This document shows positions 1 through 10,461 of a stretch of DNA of 64,000 nucleotides, one piece after another. The translations under genes were made by a program, and so were the position numbers. Source of the DNA: Hetaerina americana (taxonomy: Eukaryota > Arthropoda > Insecta > Odonata > Calopterygidae). The notes below the pieces were generated by a model. The model searched no databases and was not told the origin of the DNA. It saw nothing but the letters and a program-made list of their open reading frames with translations. Numbering within the stretch: the stretch's first letter is position 1; the number at the start of each line of letters is the position of its first letter. The stretch covers positions 744,001 to 808,000 of the forward strand of contig JAKTNV010000075.1 in the NCBI GenBank assembly GCA_022747635.1, read 5' to 3'.

Positions 1-240
1 CGAATCCCCATTCGAGAACGCCGGCGTCTCGAAAGGAATTCGCAGCCACAGTCGTCGGCCCTTTTTGGGGCCACATCGGACTTCGTCGCCGCCGACCCGG
101 TCGGCGCCGCCGACGAACATTCGCTGATGAGCGTACTCGGGACGCTTGCTTCAATCTCGGCTGCCCTGCAATCGCAGCTACAGGTCCTCTCGGCGACGCT
201 CCAGCAGTTGCCGGCTCTTCTCTCCGCCCGTCATGGATAA
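1..240 (+). CDS. JH1 ORF1, C-terminal fragment (enters from outside window)
   Basis: One frame is open from base 1 to TAA at 238-240, giving 79 residues. The end is a Leu/Ala/Gln-rich amphipathic stretch (about 132-230) of the type that could form a coiled coil. The stop overlaps the ORF2 start in the 8-base string ATGGATAA, the tight stop/start overlap seen in the other elements here. ORF1 proteins of this group bind RNA and multimerise. The CCHC knuckle region would lie upstream of the window and is not seen, so the identification rests on position and on the overlap with ORF2. Confidence 0.7.
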   Translation, partial: RIPIRERRRLERNSQPQSSALFGATSDFVAADPVGAADEHSLMSVLGTLASISAALQSQLQVLSATLQQLPALLSARHG

Positions 241-3010
241 TCCGCTTCCAAGACGACGGAACATCGTCATCGCGTCCTGGAATGTAGGAGGCGCCATTGC
301 ACGGAAGACCCCGGAGCTTCTCGCATTTCTGTCTCGACAGAAATGCGAGATTGCTCTGCTCCAAGAGACGCACCTGACGCCGAGGGACCGCTGGACCGTT
401 CCGGGATTCCGTGTCTTCAGGGACGACCGGAGGCTTCGTGGAGGAGGAACTGCAATCCTGGTCGCTACCCACCTGCGTGCGCAACGTTTTACGTTGCCGA
501 GCTTCAAATCGACGGAGGCCACAGCGATAGATCTGGAGTGCGGCGAAGGTCCTCTTCGCCTCGCTTCAGTCTACATCAAGCCGAAGGTGATGCTTCGCAC
601 AGAAGAACTCGCGGCGATATTCGCGGGTTCCTTTCCCACGATAGCCGCGGGGGATTTCAATGCGAAGCACGCGGATTGGCATTCCCGGATTGGGAACGCC
701 CGAGGAATGCATCTTCGGCAGTGGACTTCCGTCGAGGGACTCGCCGTCATCGGTCCACGCACGCCGTCTCATTTCTCTGCCCACGGGACGAGCGACGTGC
801 TGGACATAGCCGTACACGCAGGATTGCCGACGGCGCTCTCTGCGAGAGCGCATCACGCATTGGATAGCGACCACTTGCCAGTTCTCTTCCAGCTAGCGAG
901 GCGGCCGTTGGAGACACCGAGGAGGACATTCCGGGACTACGCTGCTGCCGATTGGAATCTCTTCCGGACGAAGGTCACGGAGAAAATCGGGAACATGCCG
1001 CTTCCTCCGTCTGTCGGCTCTCCTGAAGAAATCGACCGTCAGGTCGATTTTCTGACGGAAGCCGTGCAGTCGGCGACGGCGACATCAATTCCCGAGCGCT
1101 CAGCTCGGGAATGGAACCACCTGGCGCTCCCGAGGGCGATCCGCGACCAAATCCGGGAGAAAAATCGGCTCCGACGCAGCTACCAGAGATCCCGCTGCCC
1201 GGAGGAGAAATCTCGCCTCAACGCTGCCCAGCACAGCATCCGGGACGCCATCGCCACATTCAGGGCCGAAATCTGGGAAAGGAAGGTTTCCTCCCTTTCC
1301 CCAGAAGACGGATCCTTGTGGCGAATGGCGAGGAATCTCCAGGGGGAGTACCGCGAGGAGGCGCCGCTGAAAACACCGACCGGGATGCTGCGCTCGCCGG
1401 AGGAGAAGGCTGCGGGGATGGCCGACCACCTAGAGGACGTCTTCGCTCCTGCTGATGGAGACGGAGACCAACCCGATCCCCTGCTGTCAGCTGTGAAGCC
1501 GCCAAGAACGCCGCACCACGTCCGCGACTACGGAGAGATGCCGCCGACCATCGACGAGACGGACCTTCGAGGGGCCATACGAGCTTTAAAACCTCGTAAG
1601 GCGCCCGGACCGGACGGGATTGCGAACGCAGTCATCGCCCAGATTCCGGTTTCCCTCGCTACCATGCTTCTTTGCATCTTCAACGCGTGTCTCGCCATCG
1701 GGTACTTCCCATCCCGGTGGAAGGAGGCCCGCGTTGTATGCATTCCGAAAGCGGGGAAATCGCCATCGCCGGGGAACTTCCGTCCAATCTCGTTGCTCGA
1801 CGGCCTGGGAAAGCTGTTCGAGCGGGTCCTTCTTCGTCACCTCGTCATCATCGCAGAGGAGCTGAACGTCCTGCCGGAGCACCAATTCGGCTTTCGCAGC
1901 GAGCACTCCACGACGCACCAGGTCGCCCGTCTGCTGAACTTCGTCACTGAAGGTTTCAACCGACGGCATTCCACCGCCGGCGCCTTCTTTGACGTCAGCA
2001 AGGCGTTCGATCGGGTGTGGCACGAGGGATTGCTGTGGAAGCTGGAGTGCTTCGGTTTTCCTGGATGGTGGACGAGGATAGCGGCATCTTGGCTTCGGGA
2101 ACGAAGCTTTCGTGTAAGCTGGGGCGACGCAACATCGGAGAAGCGGAAAATCAGAGCAGGCGTTCCGCAAGGGAGTTTGCTCTCGCCGCTTCTCTTCAAC
2201 ATCTTCACCGCGGACATCCCAGCGGACCACGGAAGCAACGTTCTCATCGCAACGTACGCGGACGACACGGCGATCTTGGCAAGATCCTGCAGACAGCACC
2301 TGGCAGCGAAGTATCTCCAGAGGGCGGTAGATGCCCTTGTCAACTGGTATTCCCGCTGGAGAGTCGGTGTCAACGAGGACAAAACCCAGGCGATCGTCTT
2401 TTCTAAGGGGCCGAAGGAGCCCGGCGAAATTCTCGTCGGCGTGACAGAGGTTCCTTGGAAAGAGGCGGTCCTTTACCTGGGCGTAGTCCTCGATAAACGT
2501 CTCTCCATGCACCGCCACGCGACAAGGGCATCAGGCATAGCAGCATCCAGGCGTCATCTCCTCGCGCCGATCCTCGGAAATCCGAACGTCCCGCTGCGCA
2601 GACGTCTCCACCTGTTCGCGGCTGTCTTGCGTCCGACTCTCGCATACGCGGCTCCCGCGTGGAGCGGCCTCATGCGATTCGACGCAAGACATACCATCGA
2701 AGTCGCGGACCGGATTAATCTGCGGGCGACACTTCGTCTCGGGTTTAAACCCGGGAATGCGGCGCTGTGGCAGATCGCCGGAATCCATCCTCTCCTAGAG
2801 GAGCTGCAAGAGCGGACCCAGCGCTTCCGACGCGTTGCTGCTTCGTCATCCCACGGAGAAATCCACGGCATCACGGATGTCATGGTGTTCCCGTGGGATA
2901 AACATCCACGTCCCTGCGCCGGCAGTGGACGAGACGAAGACCTGCCGCCGAAAAAGCGGCGAAAAACTATCGGACCTTTCGGAGCCACATGCTCCGAAAT
3001 GGTACGATAG
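233..3010 (+). CDS. JH1 ORF2: endonuclease-reverse transcriptase
   Basis: About 925 residues, starting at the ATG that overlaps the ORF1 stop; an in-frame ATG at 146 lies inside ORF1 and is unlikely to be used. The N-terminal AP-like endonuclease shows SWN (about residue 16), LLQETHL, GDFNAKHADWH (about 140) and SDHLPV (about 210). The reverse transcriptase shows FDVSKAFDRVWH, GVPQGSLLSPLLFN and the catalytic YADD (about 675). No RNase H domain follows, as in the jockey clade. The product nicks target DNA and copies element RNA from the nick. The frame is intact. Codon use is GC-rich, unlike JH4 and JH5. The final seven codons are built from a 21-bp string also present upstream of H1. Confidence 0.93.
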   Translation: MDNPLPRRRNIVIASWNVGGAIARKTPELLAFLSRQKCEIALLQETHLTPRDRWTVPGFRVFRDDRRLRGGGTAILVATHLRAQRFTLPSFKSTEATAIDLECGEGPLRLASVYIKPKVMLRTEELAAIFAGSFPTIAAGDFNAKHADWHSRIGNARGMHLRQWTSVEGLAVIGPRTPSHFSAHGTSDVLDIAVHAGLPTALSARAHHALDSDHLPVLFQLARRPLETPRRTFRDYAAADWNLFRTKVTEKIGNMPLPPSVGSPEEIDRQVDFLTEAVQSATATSIPERSAREWNHLALPRAIRDQIREKNRLRRSYQRSRCPEEKSRLNAAQHSIRDAIATFRAEIWERKVSSLSPEDGSLWRMARNLQGEYREEAPLKTPTGMLRSPEEKAAGMADHLEDVFAPADGDGDQPDPLLSAVKPPRTPHHVRDYGEMPPTIDETDLRGAIRALKPRKAPGPDGIANAVIAQIPVSLATMLLCIFNACLAIGYFPSRWKEARVVCIPKAGKSPSPGNFRPISLLDGLGKLFERVLLRHLVIIAEELNVLPEHQFGFRSEHSTTHQVARLLNFVTEGFNRRHSTAGAFFDVSKAFDRVWHEGLLWKLECFGFPGWWTRIAASWLRERSFRVSWGDATSEKRKIRAGVPQGSLLSPLLFNIFTADIPADHGSNVLIATYADDTAILARSCRQHLAAKYLQRAVDALVNWYSRWRVGVNEDKTQAIVFSKGPKEPGEILVGVTEVPWKEAVLYLGVVLDKRLSMHRHATRASGIAASRRHLLAPILGNPNVPLRRRLHLFAAVLRPTLAYAAPAWSGLMRFDARHTIEVADRINLRATLRLGFKPGNAALWQIAGIHPLLEELQERTQRFRRVAASSSHGEIHGITDVMVFPWDKHPRPCAGSGRDEDLPPKKRRKTIGPFGATCSEMVR

Positions 3011-3160
3011 TGGCGGGGTCGTTCGGGACTCCGTGCATCGCCGAATGAAGCAACGCTGAAGAGCCAAGCGCTGGGCAGCGAAAGAGAAAACCGGCAAGGA
3101 GCCGGTGGAACCAAGGAAGTGGTAATTTTCTCTTTCTATCATCACGCAGCAGCCGATAAC

Positions 3161-3907
3161 ATGGCAGACGCAGCATCTGGAGCAGCGGCGGCCGCACCAC
3201 CGGCAGCCCAGCCTTCGGGCACCGTCGCAGTAAAACCCCTGCCTTCTTCAGGAACCTCCGCGGCTTCCAAGAAGGCCAGCAAGGGCGGAGCAGCCAAGAA
3301 GGCTCGCGCAAAGCCGTCGCACCCGCCCACTTCCGAGATGGTTAACAACGCAGTCAAGGGCCTCAAGGAGCGCGGTGGCTCTTCCCTTCAAGCCATCAAG
3401 AAGTACATCGCAGCCAGCTACAAAGTGGACGCCGAGAGGCTCTCGCCTTTCATCAAGAAGTACCTCAAGGCGGCCGTCACCGCCGGAACTCTCGTCCAGA
3501 CCAAGGGAAAGGGCGCCTCAGGTTCCTTCAAGCTGAGCCACAGCAAGAAGGCCGCACCCGCGGCAGCCAGCGGGACGACCAAGGCGAAAAAGGTCGTCAA
3601 GAAGACGGGAGTAAAGAAACCGAAAGCGGTCGGAGCCAAGAAGTCCTCCGAGAAGGCGTCCAGTGGCACCAAGAGGTCCGCGCCCAAGGAGCGAAGCAAG
3701 TCCGCGCCACCAGCCAAGAAGGCGAAGAAGGCGGCGGACAAGCCAAAGAAGAAGCCGGCGGCTGGGAAACCCGCCGCCAAGGCGGCAAAGTCCCCGTCGA
3801 AGGCGAAAAAGGCGGCCACCAAACCCAAGACCCCCAAGCCCAAGAAGACGCCCACCAAGGCCAAGCCCGCCGCCAAGAAACCTTCCGCCGCCCAGAAAAA
3901 GAAGTGA
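3161..3907 (+). CDS. H1: Linker histone H1 (U1)
   Basis: 248 residues from the ATG at 3161; an in-frame ATG 42 bases upstream lies in the leader. The protein has an Ala/Pro-rich N-terminal tail (about 1-53), a winged-helix globular domain (about 54-126, from HPPTSEMV to SGSFKLS) and a long Lys/Ala/Pro tail (127-248), the standard three-part H1 layout. H1 binds the nucleosome dyad and linker DNA. The gene is intronless and ends in a histone stem-loop 55 bp after the stop. Its normal upstream region is missing here: JH1 ends 41 bp before the ATG, so any histone promoter would lie beyond the left edge of the element. The coding protein is identical in all five repeats. Confidence 0.96.
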   Translation: MADAASGAAAAAPPAAQPSGTVAVKPLPSSGTSAASKKASKGGAAKKARAKPSHPPTSEMVNNAVKGLKERGGSSLQAIKKYIAASYKVDAERLSPFIKKYLKAAVTAGTLVQTKGKGASGSFKLSHSKKAAPAAASGTTKAKKVVKKTGVKKPKAVGAKKSSEKASSGTKRSAPKERSKSAPPAKKAKKAADKPKKKPAAGKPAAKAAKSPSKAKKAATKPKTPKPKKTPTKAKPAAKKPSAAQKKK

Positions 3908-3961
3908 ACCATCACTGCTTCGCCACCGGCGCACCTAGGACAGCAGACAGCGTCCAATCTC

Positions 3962-3977
3962 GGTCCTTTTTAGGACC
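3962..3977 (+). terminator. Histone mRNA 3' stem-loop, H1 (U1)
   Basis: GGTCCTTTTTAGGACC is a 6-bp stem with a 4-nt loop, the SLBP-binding element that replaces poly(A) on replication-dependent histone mRNAs. AAAGATGC follows shortly after, as expected for the U7 snRNA pairing site. Confidence 0.95.
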
Positions 3978-4364
3978 ATCATGTCTTCCAAAGATGCTTA
4001 CCACTCAATGCCCACGCCACCGAGCACGCCCAAAGTTAACATTTATCATGATTAATGCCATGCAAAAACAACGGTCCTATTTAAAATTGATGATGCGACA
4101 TGGACGGACGAAAAAAAAAATTAAGAATAACATTCATAGAACGTGTAAAATGAACAACACGTCACGGAGTATTGTTTTCTTTTCGTAAAGCGCGTCAGGT
4201 AAGCATCGCACGAACTTTTATTTCATCGCTTTCATCTCATTTCATCCGTGCCAACGCACTTGCCATGCGGAAAGGAAATTTCATGTCGTCCATCATTCCA
4301 ATGGATTTATATCGTCGTCAATTATTGTGCGATCGTGCTAAATTCAAACTTTTAAGTATGTACT
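3978..4364. other. H1-H3 convergent 3' flanks (U1)
   Basis: AT-rich region between the two convergent stem-loops. I see no gene, repeat or promoter. It has an A-run at about 4111-4120. U1 differs from the other repeats at 4000 (TTACCACTC instead of TTGCCACTC). Confidence 0.8.
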
Positions 4365-4380
4365 GGTCCTGAAAAGGACC
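4365..4380 (-). terminator. Histone mRNA 3' stem-loop, H3 (U1)
   Basis: Read on the minus strand, GGTCCTTTTCAGGACC, a 6-bp stem with a UUUC loop, 26 bp after the H3 stop. Confidence 0.95.
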
Positions 4381-4406
4381 TTTGTTTTTCGGCCGAAAGT
4401 AGCTTT

Positions 4407-5461
<1,055 letters not shown>

Positions 5462-8161
5462 TCATAGGCGAGTAATATCCTTAGGCAGTGTATATGTATG
5501 ACGCTTATCAATATCGTAATCCCACAACGACGCCAGAAGGGGATTACCAGCGGAGGTCATCGACGCATGAAACGTCCTAATTTGGCGGCGCATAAAGTCC
5601 GCAATTGACGGGAGACGATGTGCCGCGCGCACATCCGCCATTCGGGTGAGACGGCTCACATTAAGCAGACCCCGAATGGCTTTATTTTGTATAGTTTCGA
5701 GGTGGGTCCATAACGTCCTTCGGCACGCGAAAATTTGAGAGCCGTAAAGTATTTGCGGACGGATGATCGCCTTGTAAAGCCGCATCCTGTCCGCGTGCGA
5801 CACAGAAGAGGCTTCCGACGCGAGACATCGAAGCTGATTCATGGCCACAATGGCTTTGCGGCGGCACAGATGAAGGTGCGGTTGGAAGGTTAATTTGGCG
5901 TCAAGAATGACGCCAAGGAAGCGGTGAGAGGAAGCTTGCGGAATGCAGTGGTTTTGTAATCGGAGTGGGATGTGCGGGGTGCGTGGGCGGCGTCGGGTGA
6001 AGTGGACATGAGTGCTTTTGGCGGCGTTTAATTGAATTTTCCATGTTTTAGTCCACTTCTGTATTTTATGCAGGTGTGCGTTGAGGCGTTTGAAATTCGC
6101 GCTGCGTACCCGAGATGTAGCGGCAATGGCGGTATCATCGGCGTACATGTACAGTGACGTGTGTGGCGTCGACGGCATGTCATTGACGAATAAATTGAAT
6201 AAAAACGGGCTGATAAGAGAGCCTTGCGGAACACCCGCTTCGGCTCGCTTTACAGAGGAGAGGGAGTCCCCAATAGACACTCGGAATTGACGATTGGAAA
6301 GGAAGCTGGCGATCAAGTTGATGAGGGGCGGAGGAAAGTTCGAAAGGTGCAATTTATAAAGCAGACCTTTATGCCAAACTCTATCGAACGCGCGGGCGAT
6401 GTCAAGAAAGACAGCGTCCGTGGATCGACGGAGATTAAAGCCGTGCGAAATACGTTCGCACAAGCGAAGTATTTGATGCGGCGCGGAGACGCGAGATCTA
6501 AAACCAAATTGCTCCGGGCGGAAGATGCCCTGAGCTTTCGCGTGAGATTCAAGCTGAGTCAGAAGGACTCGCTCGAAAATTTTGGACAGGTTAGACAAAA
6601 GAGTTATCGGGCGACAATTTCCGGGGATAGTAGCGTCTTTCCCTGGCTTCGGAAGGAGGATAACTTTCCCTGTTTTCCAAGGGGATGGGAAATGGGAAGC
6701 AATGTAGCAATGATTAAGTAAATCAGAAATAATAAGGGGAAACTTCGGAACGGAGGCGGCAAGTTTAAGTTGATGGTTAGTTATCCCATCAAAACCTGGT
6801 GCTTTTTTAGATGGAAGAGAAGTGATAACCCCTTTGATATCGTCCGCGGACGTTAGCAAAGGGAGATCAGGTGGATTTGAAGGAAGCGATTTTAAAAACT
6901 TTCTGATTTTACGATCCGCAGGGGATTGGGTGGGATCGACTGCCATGGTGGACTCCAGGTGGTCAGCCTGAATGTCCGCCTTTTTTGCCGGATCGAAAAT
7001 TAAAACGTCCGCTAATTGCAGCGGAGGGTTGGTCGTTTTAATGTTACGGCGGAGGGACTTGGAAATTTTCCAGAGAGAGTTATCCTCGAAGGACAGGGAG
7101 GAAACATGACGCAGCCATTCCTGCGAAGAAAAAGCCTTAATGGACCGTCTGACGTCAGCAGCGAGGCGGTTGTACCGGGACTTATCCCAAGGCAATCGGT
7201 CACGCTGCCATAGGCGACGGGCGGCATTACGGGCTTTTATCATCACAAGAATGTGTTGTGGAAGGGGACGCGATCTTCTCCCAGAATTGGGAGGAATAAA
7301 TTTCGTGATGCGGCGTTTCGCTTCTGCAAAGGCATCCGAAACGGCTTCTGCTCGGCGGTCAAGGTCCGCTGGAGTGGGGGAAGAAAGGGGAGCGAACGGC
7401 TCCAAGACGTCTGCAAGGGAAGCAGGAAAAAGGTCCCAGTTTAAGGACGGGGTAGGTGGGGGAAGAAGACGAGGAGAGGAGAGGGGGAGGTGAAAAAGGA
7501 CCGGGAAATGGTCGGATGAAAATCCTCGGATGACCGAGGGCGTGCCGACAAAGGGAAGGTTGATCGCCAGACCGAAATCGATAATGGAAACTTTTGAAGG
7601 GGATCGGGAGACACGTGTCGGCTCCATGGGAGCGAGAAAGGACGAGGGTAGGTTTGATGCGAACGCATGCAAAATGCGCCCGTTTCGGGAGGTCGAGGAA
7701 CAATTCCAGTGTCTGTTATGAGAATTCCAATCTCCTATGTACAAGCCCGACCTGCGACGTGACATCAAAAGGTTCAGGTCGTTATTATTCAATTTACGCG
7801 CCCTGCCGACGAGTTGGTAAATGGTGAATATATTCAGGTTACCCTGCGTTGTATGTACTTGAATTCCGAGAGCTTCCATGCAGGAGAGGATGGGGACGTC
7901 GAGAAGGGAATGAGAGATATCCCGTTTAATCAAGATAGCAACTCCTCCGCCTTGAGCGTTGCGGTCGAGACGGTGTGTAATGTAATCGGAAGAGTAGAAA
8001 GAGACGTGAGGTTTTAAAAAGGTTTCCTGAAGAAGAATGATGTCTATGTGGTGTTGCGAGGCGAATTGTAACAACTCGTGTTTTTTGTTGGAAATACTGT
8101 TACAATTCCAGGAAAGAATTTTCAGCGTGTCGCGCGGTGAAGACGTATGGACGTTAGACAT
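5462..8161 (-). CDS. JH2 ORF2: endonuclease-reverse transcriptase
   Basis: 899 residues from the ATG at 8161, chosen because it overlaps the ORF1 stop in ATGTCTAA; an in-frame ATG at 8218 would lie inside ORF1. Endonuclease motifs are SWNCNS, LLQETFL, IGDWNSHNRHW (Trp in place of the usual Phe or Leu in GDFN) and SDHFPV. Reverse transcriptase motifs are FLDIARAFDRVWHKG, GVPQGSLISPFLFN and MYADDTAI (about residue 671). No RNase H or C-terminal zinc knuckle is seen. The frame is undamaged, suggesting recent activity. The protein would nick the H3 leader and prime reverse transcription there. Confidence 0.93.
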   Translation of the reverse strand: MSNVHTSSPRDTLKILSWNCNSISNKKHELLQFASQHHIDIILLQETFLKPHVSFYSSDYITHRLDRNAQGGGVAILIKRDISHSLLDVPILSCMEALGIQVHTTQGNLNIFTIYQLVGRARKLNNNDLNLLMSRRRSGLYIGDWNSHNRHWNCSSTSRNGRILHAFASNLPSSFLAPMEPTRVSRSPSKVSIIDFGLAINLPFVGTPSVIRGFSSDHFPVLFHLPLSSPRLLPPPTPSLNWDLFPASLADVLEPFAPLSSPTPADLDRRAEAVSDAFAEAKRRITKFIPPNSGRRSRPLPQHILVMIKARNAARRLWQRDRLPWDKSRYNRLAADVRRSIKAFSSQEWLRHVSSLSFEDNSLWKISKSLRRNIKTTNPPLQLADVLIFDPAKKADIQADHLESTMAVDPTQSPADRKIRKFLKSLPSNPPDLPLLTSADDIKGVITSLPSKKAPGFDGITNHQLKLAASVPKFPLIISDLLNHCYIASHFPSPWKTGKVILLPKPGKDATIPGNCRPITLLSNLSKIFERVLLTQLESHAKAQGIFRPEQFGFRSRVSAPHQILRLCERISHGFNLRRSTDAVFLDIARAFDRVWHKGLLYKLHLSNFPPPLINLIASFLSNRQFRVSIGDSLSSVKRAEAGVPQGSLISPFLFNLFVNDMPSTPHTSLYMYADDTAIAATSRVRSANFKRLNAHLHKIQKWTKTWKIQLNAAKSTHVHFTRRRPRTPHIPLRLQNHCIPQASSHRFLGVILDAKLTFQPHLHLCRRKAIVAMNQLRCLASEASSVSHADRMRLYKAIIRPQILYGSQIFACRRTLWTHLETIQNKAIRGLLNVSRLTRMADVRAAHRLPSIADFMRRQIRTFHASMTSAGNPLLASLWDYDIDKRHTYTLPKDITRL

Positions 8162-9995
8162 GAAGTTGGAGGAGTTGCTCCAAGATAAACATCTTCTTCG
8201 CCTCGAGCGTAGGTGCATGTTGAATTTGAAGCATTATGCTTCGAAACCAAGCTAATAGCTCCGAAGCATCCGAGGCAGGCGAAGAATCACGGGATGACGG
8301 CATAGGGCCGACGAGGGGAGGGGAGGGGAGGGGATGCTCCCCGGGCTTGGGCGCGTGGCCATCTGGTCCGCTCGGCAAGGGACGCCTTGAGCTAGGGAGC
8401 GGAGGAAAAGCAGCTGACGAGGTCACTGCCCCGGCGAAGGAGCGTGGGAGGGGAGGAGGAGTCTGTGCCGCGGCAAAAACACTTGGTTTTTTCTTCGCGG
8501 CCTGCAATCGCTTGGCTTCCTTGTGGACGTCGCATCCACGGTAATTAGCGGGGTGATCTAGACCGCATAAGTAGCAATGAGCCGGGGTATCGCGGGATTT
8601 AATGCACTCGTTGCTAAGGTGCTTTTCGCCGCACCGAACACAGTTCGGCTGCAAAAAACAATGATTTTTTGTGTGCCCGATTCTCTGGCAACGGTGGCAT
8701 TGCACGGGCATGTTCGGTTTGCGAAACGGGGTCACCGTGACACGGAGACCCGCCAAGAATGAAATGCTTAAAAAAGCTTCTACGTCGACTGCGTGTTCGC
8801 AGACGACGTGAATGGTGGTTGTCGGGTAACGCTCCAATTGGCGTATTCCTTGATCGCGTTCTTTATCGGACGGACGAGTGGACGTGATGCGTCGCACTGT
8901 GATGACAGGATGGCCAAGCGATTGCAGATCGCGTAGAAGCGAATCGTCGTCGATCGACGGAAGTACGCCACGAATTGCAAATTCGCGGCGGCGATTTTCA
9001 GGCAGTTGATATGTCACATGGGGAACCTCCAGTTCCCTGAGAATCGAAGCGACTTTAGTATAATCGTCCGCGTTTACACATTTAATGACGGCAGCGTTCG
9101 CGCCCGTGGAATGGGCGATCGGGGGAAAAGCGCAAGCTCGCTTGATGCGCGAATTTATTTCTCCCCATTTTGAGACGTCCACGAGGCGAAATGGCGGAAT
9201 TTTCCCATTACCTGGGGGCTTGTTTGGACCCGCTGCGGTGGGCGATACTCGCGCCTGATCACGCGGAGGAGGACGAACGGAATTTAAACTGGAAGGGGGA
9301 GTTTCACCTTCCGATAGAAGCGTAAATCGGTTGGCGATGCCAACGGAGGACACCGGCGGGGAAGATAAAGCGCCTGACGCCATATGGCGGCGGCGTTTAG
9401 ACGTTACAAGTTTAAATTCGGCGTCTGGTGAATTGGAAACATTATTGACATTGTTATTAGCATTGCCAGGGTACGCGCTCGGACGCATTGCGTCCGTCAC
9501 AGTGCGCTGAGGTGAATGAGAACGACCGGGGAGGGCGGGAACACTCACCGGGGCCGTGGCGGCACCGAGGTCCATTGGCTCCACCGGCAAGGAAGCGGAG
9601 TGGCAAGCTGGCTGGTTTTGTGGTGGTGTAGGCGGCCGAGAAGGCGTCGTGATGTGATGTGCAGATGATGTGGTGGTGTGCGGCACAGGCGACACAGAAT
9701 GGGGACGGAAAGTATCTAATAGAGCGTCCCTTTCGCTCACGGAAAGGGCCGCGAGCGCATCGCGCAAACTGTCCGTGGTCAGCGGGACTGCGGCCATGGC
9801 CGGAGAAACGGAGTCACTTTGGATTAGGTTCGCTGAAATTGCCGCTAAAGCAATCGGCGTTTGCGTTGTTCGGCGATTTCCCCGAAGACCAAGATTTATA
9901 GCGACGTCATGTGAACCACGCGGATGCTTAAGTGGACCAGCGTCGTGATGTATAGGCGACGACGTTTTAATTCGCATAATTTTAGTTAATTGCAC
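8154..9995 (-). CDS. JH2 ORF1: CCHC-knuckle RNA-binding protein
   Basis: 613 residues. A long low-complexity Pro/Ser-rich N-terminal half precedes a conserved segment (about 300-410) of the type found before zinc knuckles in jockey-clade ORF1. Three cysteine/histidine knuckles follow: CHRCQRIGHTKNHC, CVRCGEKHLSNEC and CYLCGLDHPANYRGC. The C-terminus is hydrophobic and may pack as a helix. Proteins of this class coat element RNA. The gene is intact and overlaps ORF2 by 8 bases, consistent with termination-reinitiation of translation. Confidence 0.88.
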   Translation of the reverse strand: MQLTKIMRIKTSSPIHHDAGPLKHPRGSHDVAINLGLRGNRRTTQTPIALAAISANLIQSDSVSPAMAAVPLTTDSLRDALAALSVSERDALLDTFRPHSVSPVPHTTTSSAHHITTPSRPPTPPQNQPACHSASLPVEPMDLGAATAPVSVPALPGRSHSPQRTVTDAMRPSAYPGNANNNVNNVSNSPDAEFKLVTSKRRRHMASGALSSPPVSSVGIANRFTLLSEGETPPSSLNSVRPPPRDQARVSPTAAGPNKPPGNGKIPPFRLVDVSKWGEINSRIKRACAFPPIAHSTGANAAVIKCVNADDYTKVASILRELEVPHVTYQLPENRRREFAIRGVLPSIDDDSLLRDLQSLGHPVITVRRITSTRPSDKERDQGIRQLERYPTTTIHVVCEHAVDVEAFLSISFLAGLRVTVTPFRKPNMPVQCHRCQRIGHTKNHCFLQPNCVRCGEKHLSNECIKSRDTPAHCYLCGLDHPANYRGCDVHKEAKRLQAAKKKPSVFAAAQTPPPLPRSFAGAVTSSAAFPPLPSSRRPLPSGPDGHAPKPGEHPLPSPPLVGPMPSSRDSSPASDASELLAWFRSIMLQIQHAPTLEAKKMFILEQLLQLHV

Positions 9996-10304
9996 ATCGG
10001 AGACGTAGCTCGACGACGGAATGTATCGGGAGGGGAAGGGGGACCACTCGGCCGAGCAGTCGAGCGGGGCGAGCGCCTAGGCAGCTCCCGGGAGGGGAGG
10101 GGGAGGCAAGCGACCGGCCCGGGCGGGCGGCCGTTGCTCGGCGGCGGCGGTCGGATCAAAGGACCCGCCGGGCGGCACAGTGACCCACAAAGGGATCGCA
10201 CCCAAAACACGCAAACGCGCACAAAAACACGAAAGAAGGAGCGCTCAAAAAGACGTCCGTTCACTTCGCAAGCTCAGAATGTTGTGTGTCTGTCTCTGTA
10301 AAAA

Positions 10305-10398
10305 CCGTGTGTGCCTGTCGTCCAGAAAAACCGGACATTTTTTCTGTTTGCTTCTTCTGAAGCTTAAAACAGTGTCATTTATTCACTTATTTATTTAT
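10305..10398 (-). mobile_element. X: 94-bp insert in the H3 leader (U1 copy)
   Basis: Identical in extent to the insert at 39861-39954 in U3, where both 12-bp target copies survive. Here JH2 entered its left target copy and JH3 its right one, so only fragments of the duplication remain. It contains a 6-bp hairpin with one G-U pair when read on the minus strand. It is probably the 3' end of another, 5'-truncated element; its parent is not in this window. Confidence 0.8.
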
Positions 10399-10461
10399 GT
10401 TTTTTTTTTTTTTGGGACCATTTGTTTATGTATGTATATGTTTTTTTTTTTTTTTTGTCAA

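Larger units (their letters stand above)
1..3119 (+). mobile_element. JH1: jockey-like non-LTR retrotransposon in the H1 leader of U1 (left end outside window)
   Basis: The visible part holds the end of ORF1 (1-240), a full ORF2 (233-3010) and a 109-bp 3' UTR. Host sequence resumes at 3120 with TGGTAATTTTCTC, 41 bp before the H1 ATG; uninterrupted repeats read CCTGTCTTGGTAATTTT here. There is no poly(A) tail. The 3' UTR carries a 6-bp hairpin (3090-3095 with 3101-3106) 13 nt from the end. The element runs in the same direction as H1. The 5' end and the upstream target duplication are outside the window. The last 21 bases of ORF2 (2990-3010) equal host H1-upstream DNA. Jockey-clade placement comes from ORF2 length and lack of RNase H. 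Confidence 0.9.

Noticed and set aside
3418..3957. Long open frames antisense to H1
   Set aside because: They mirror the Lys/Ala/Pro-rich H1 coding sequence and have no independent support.
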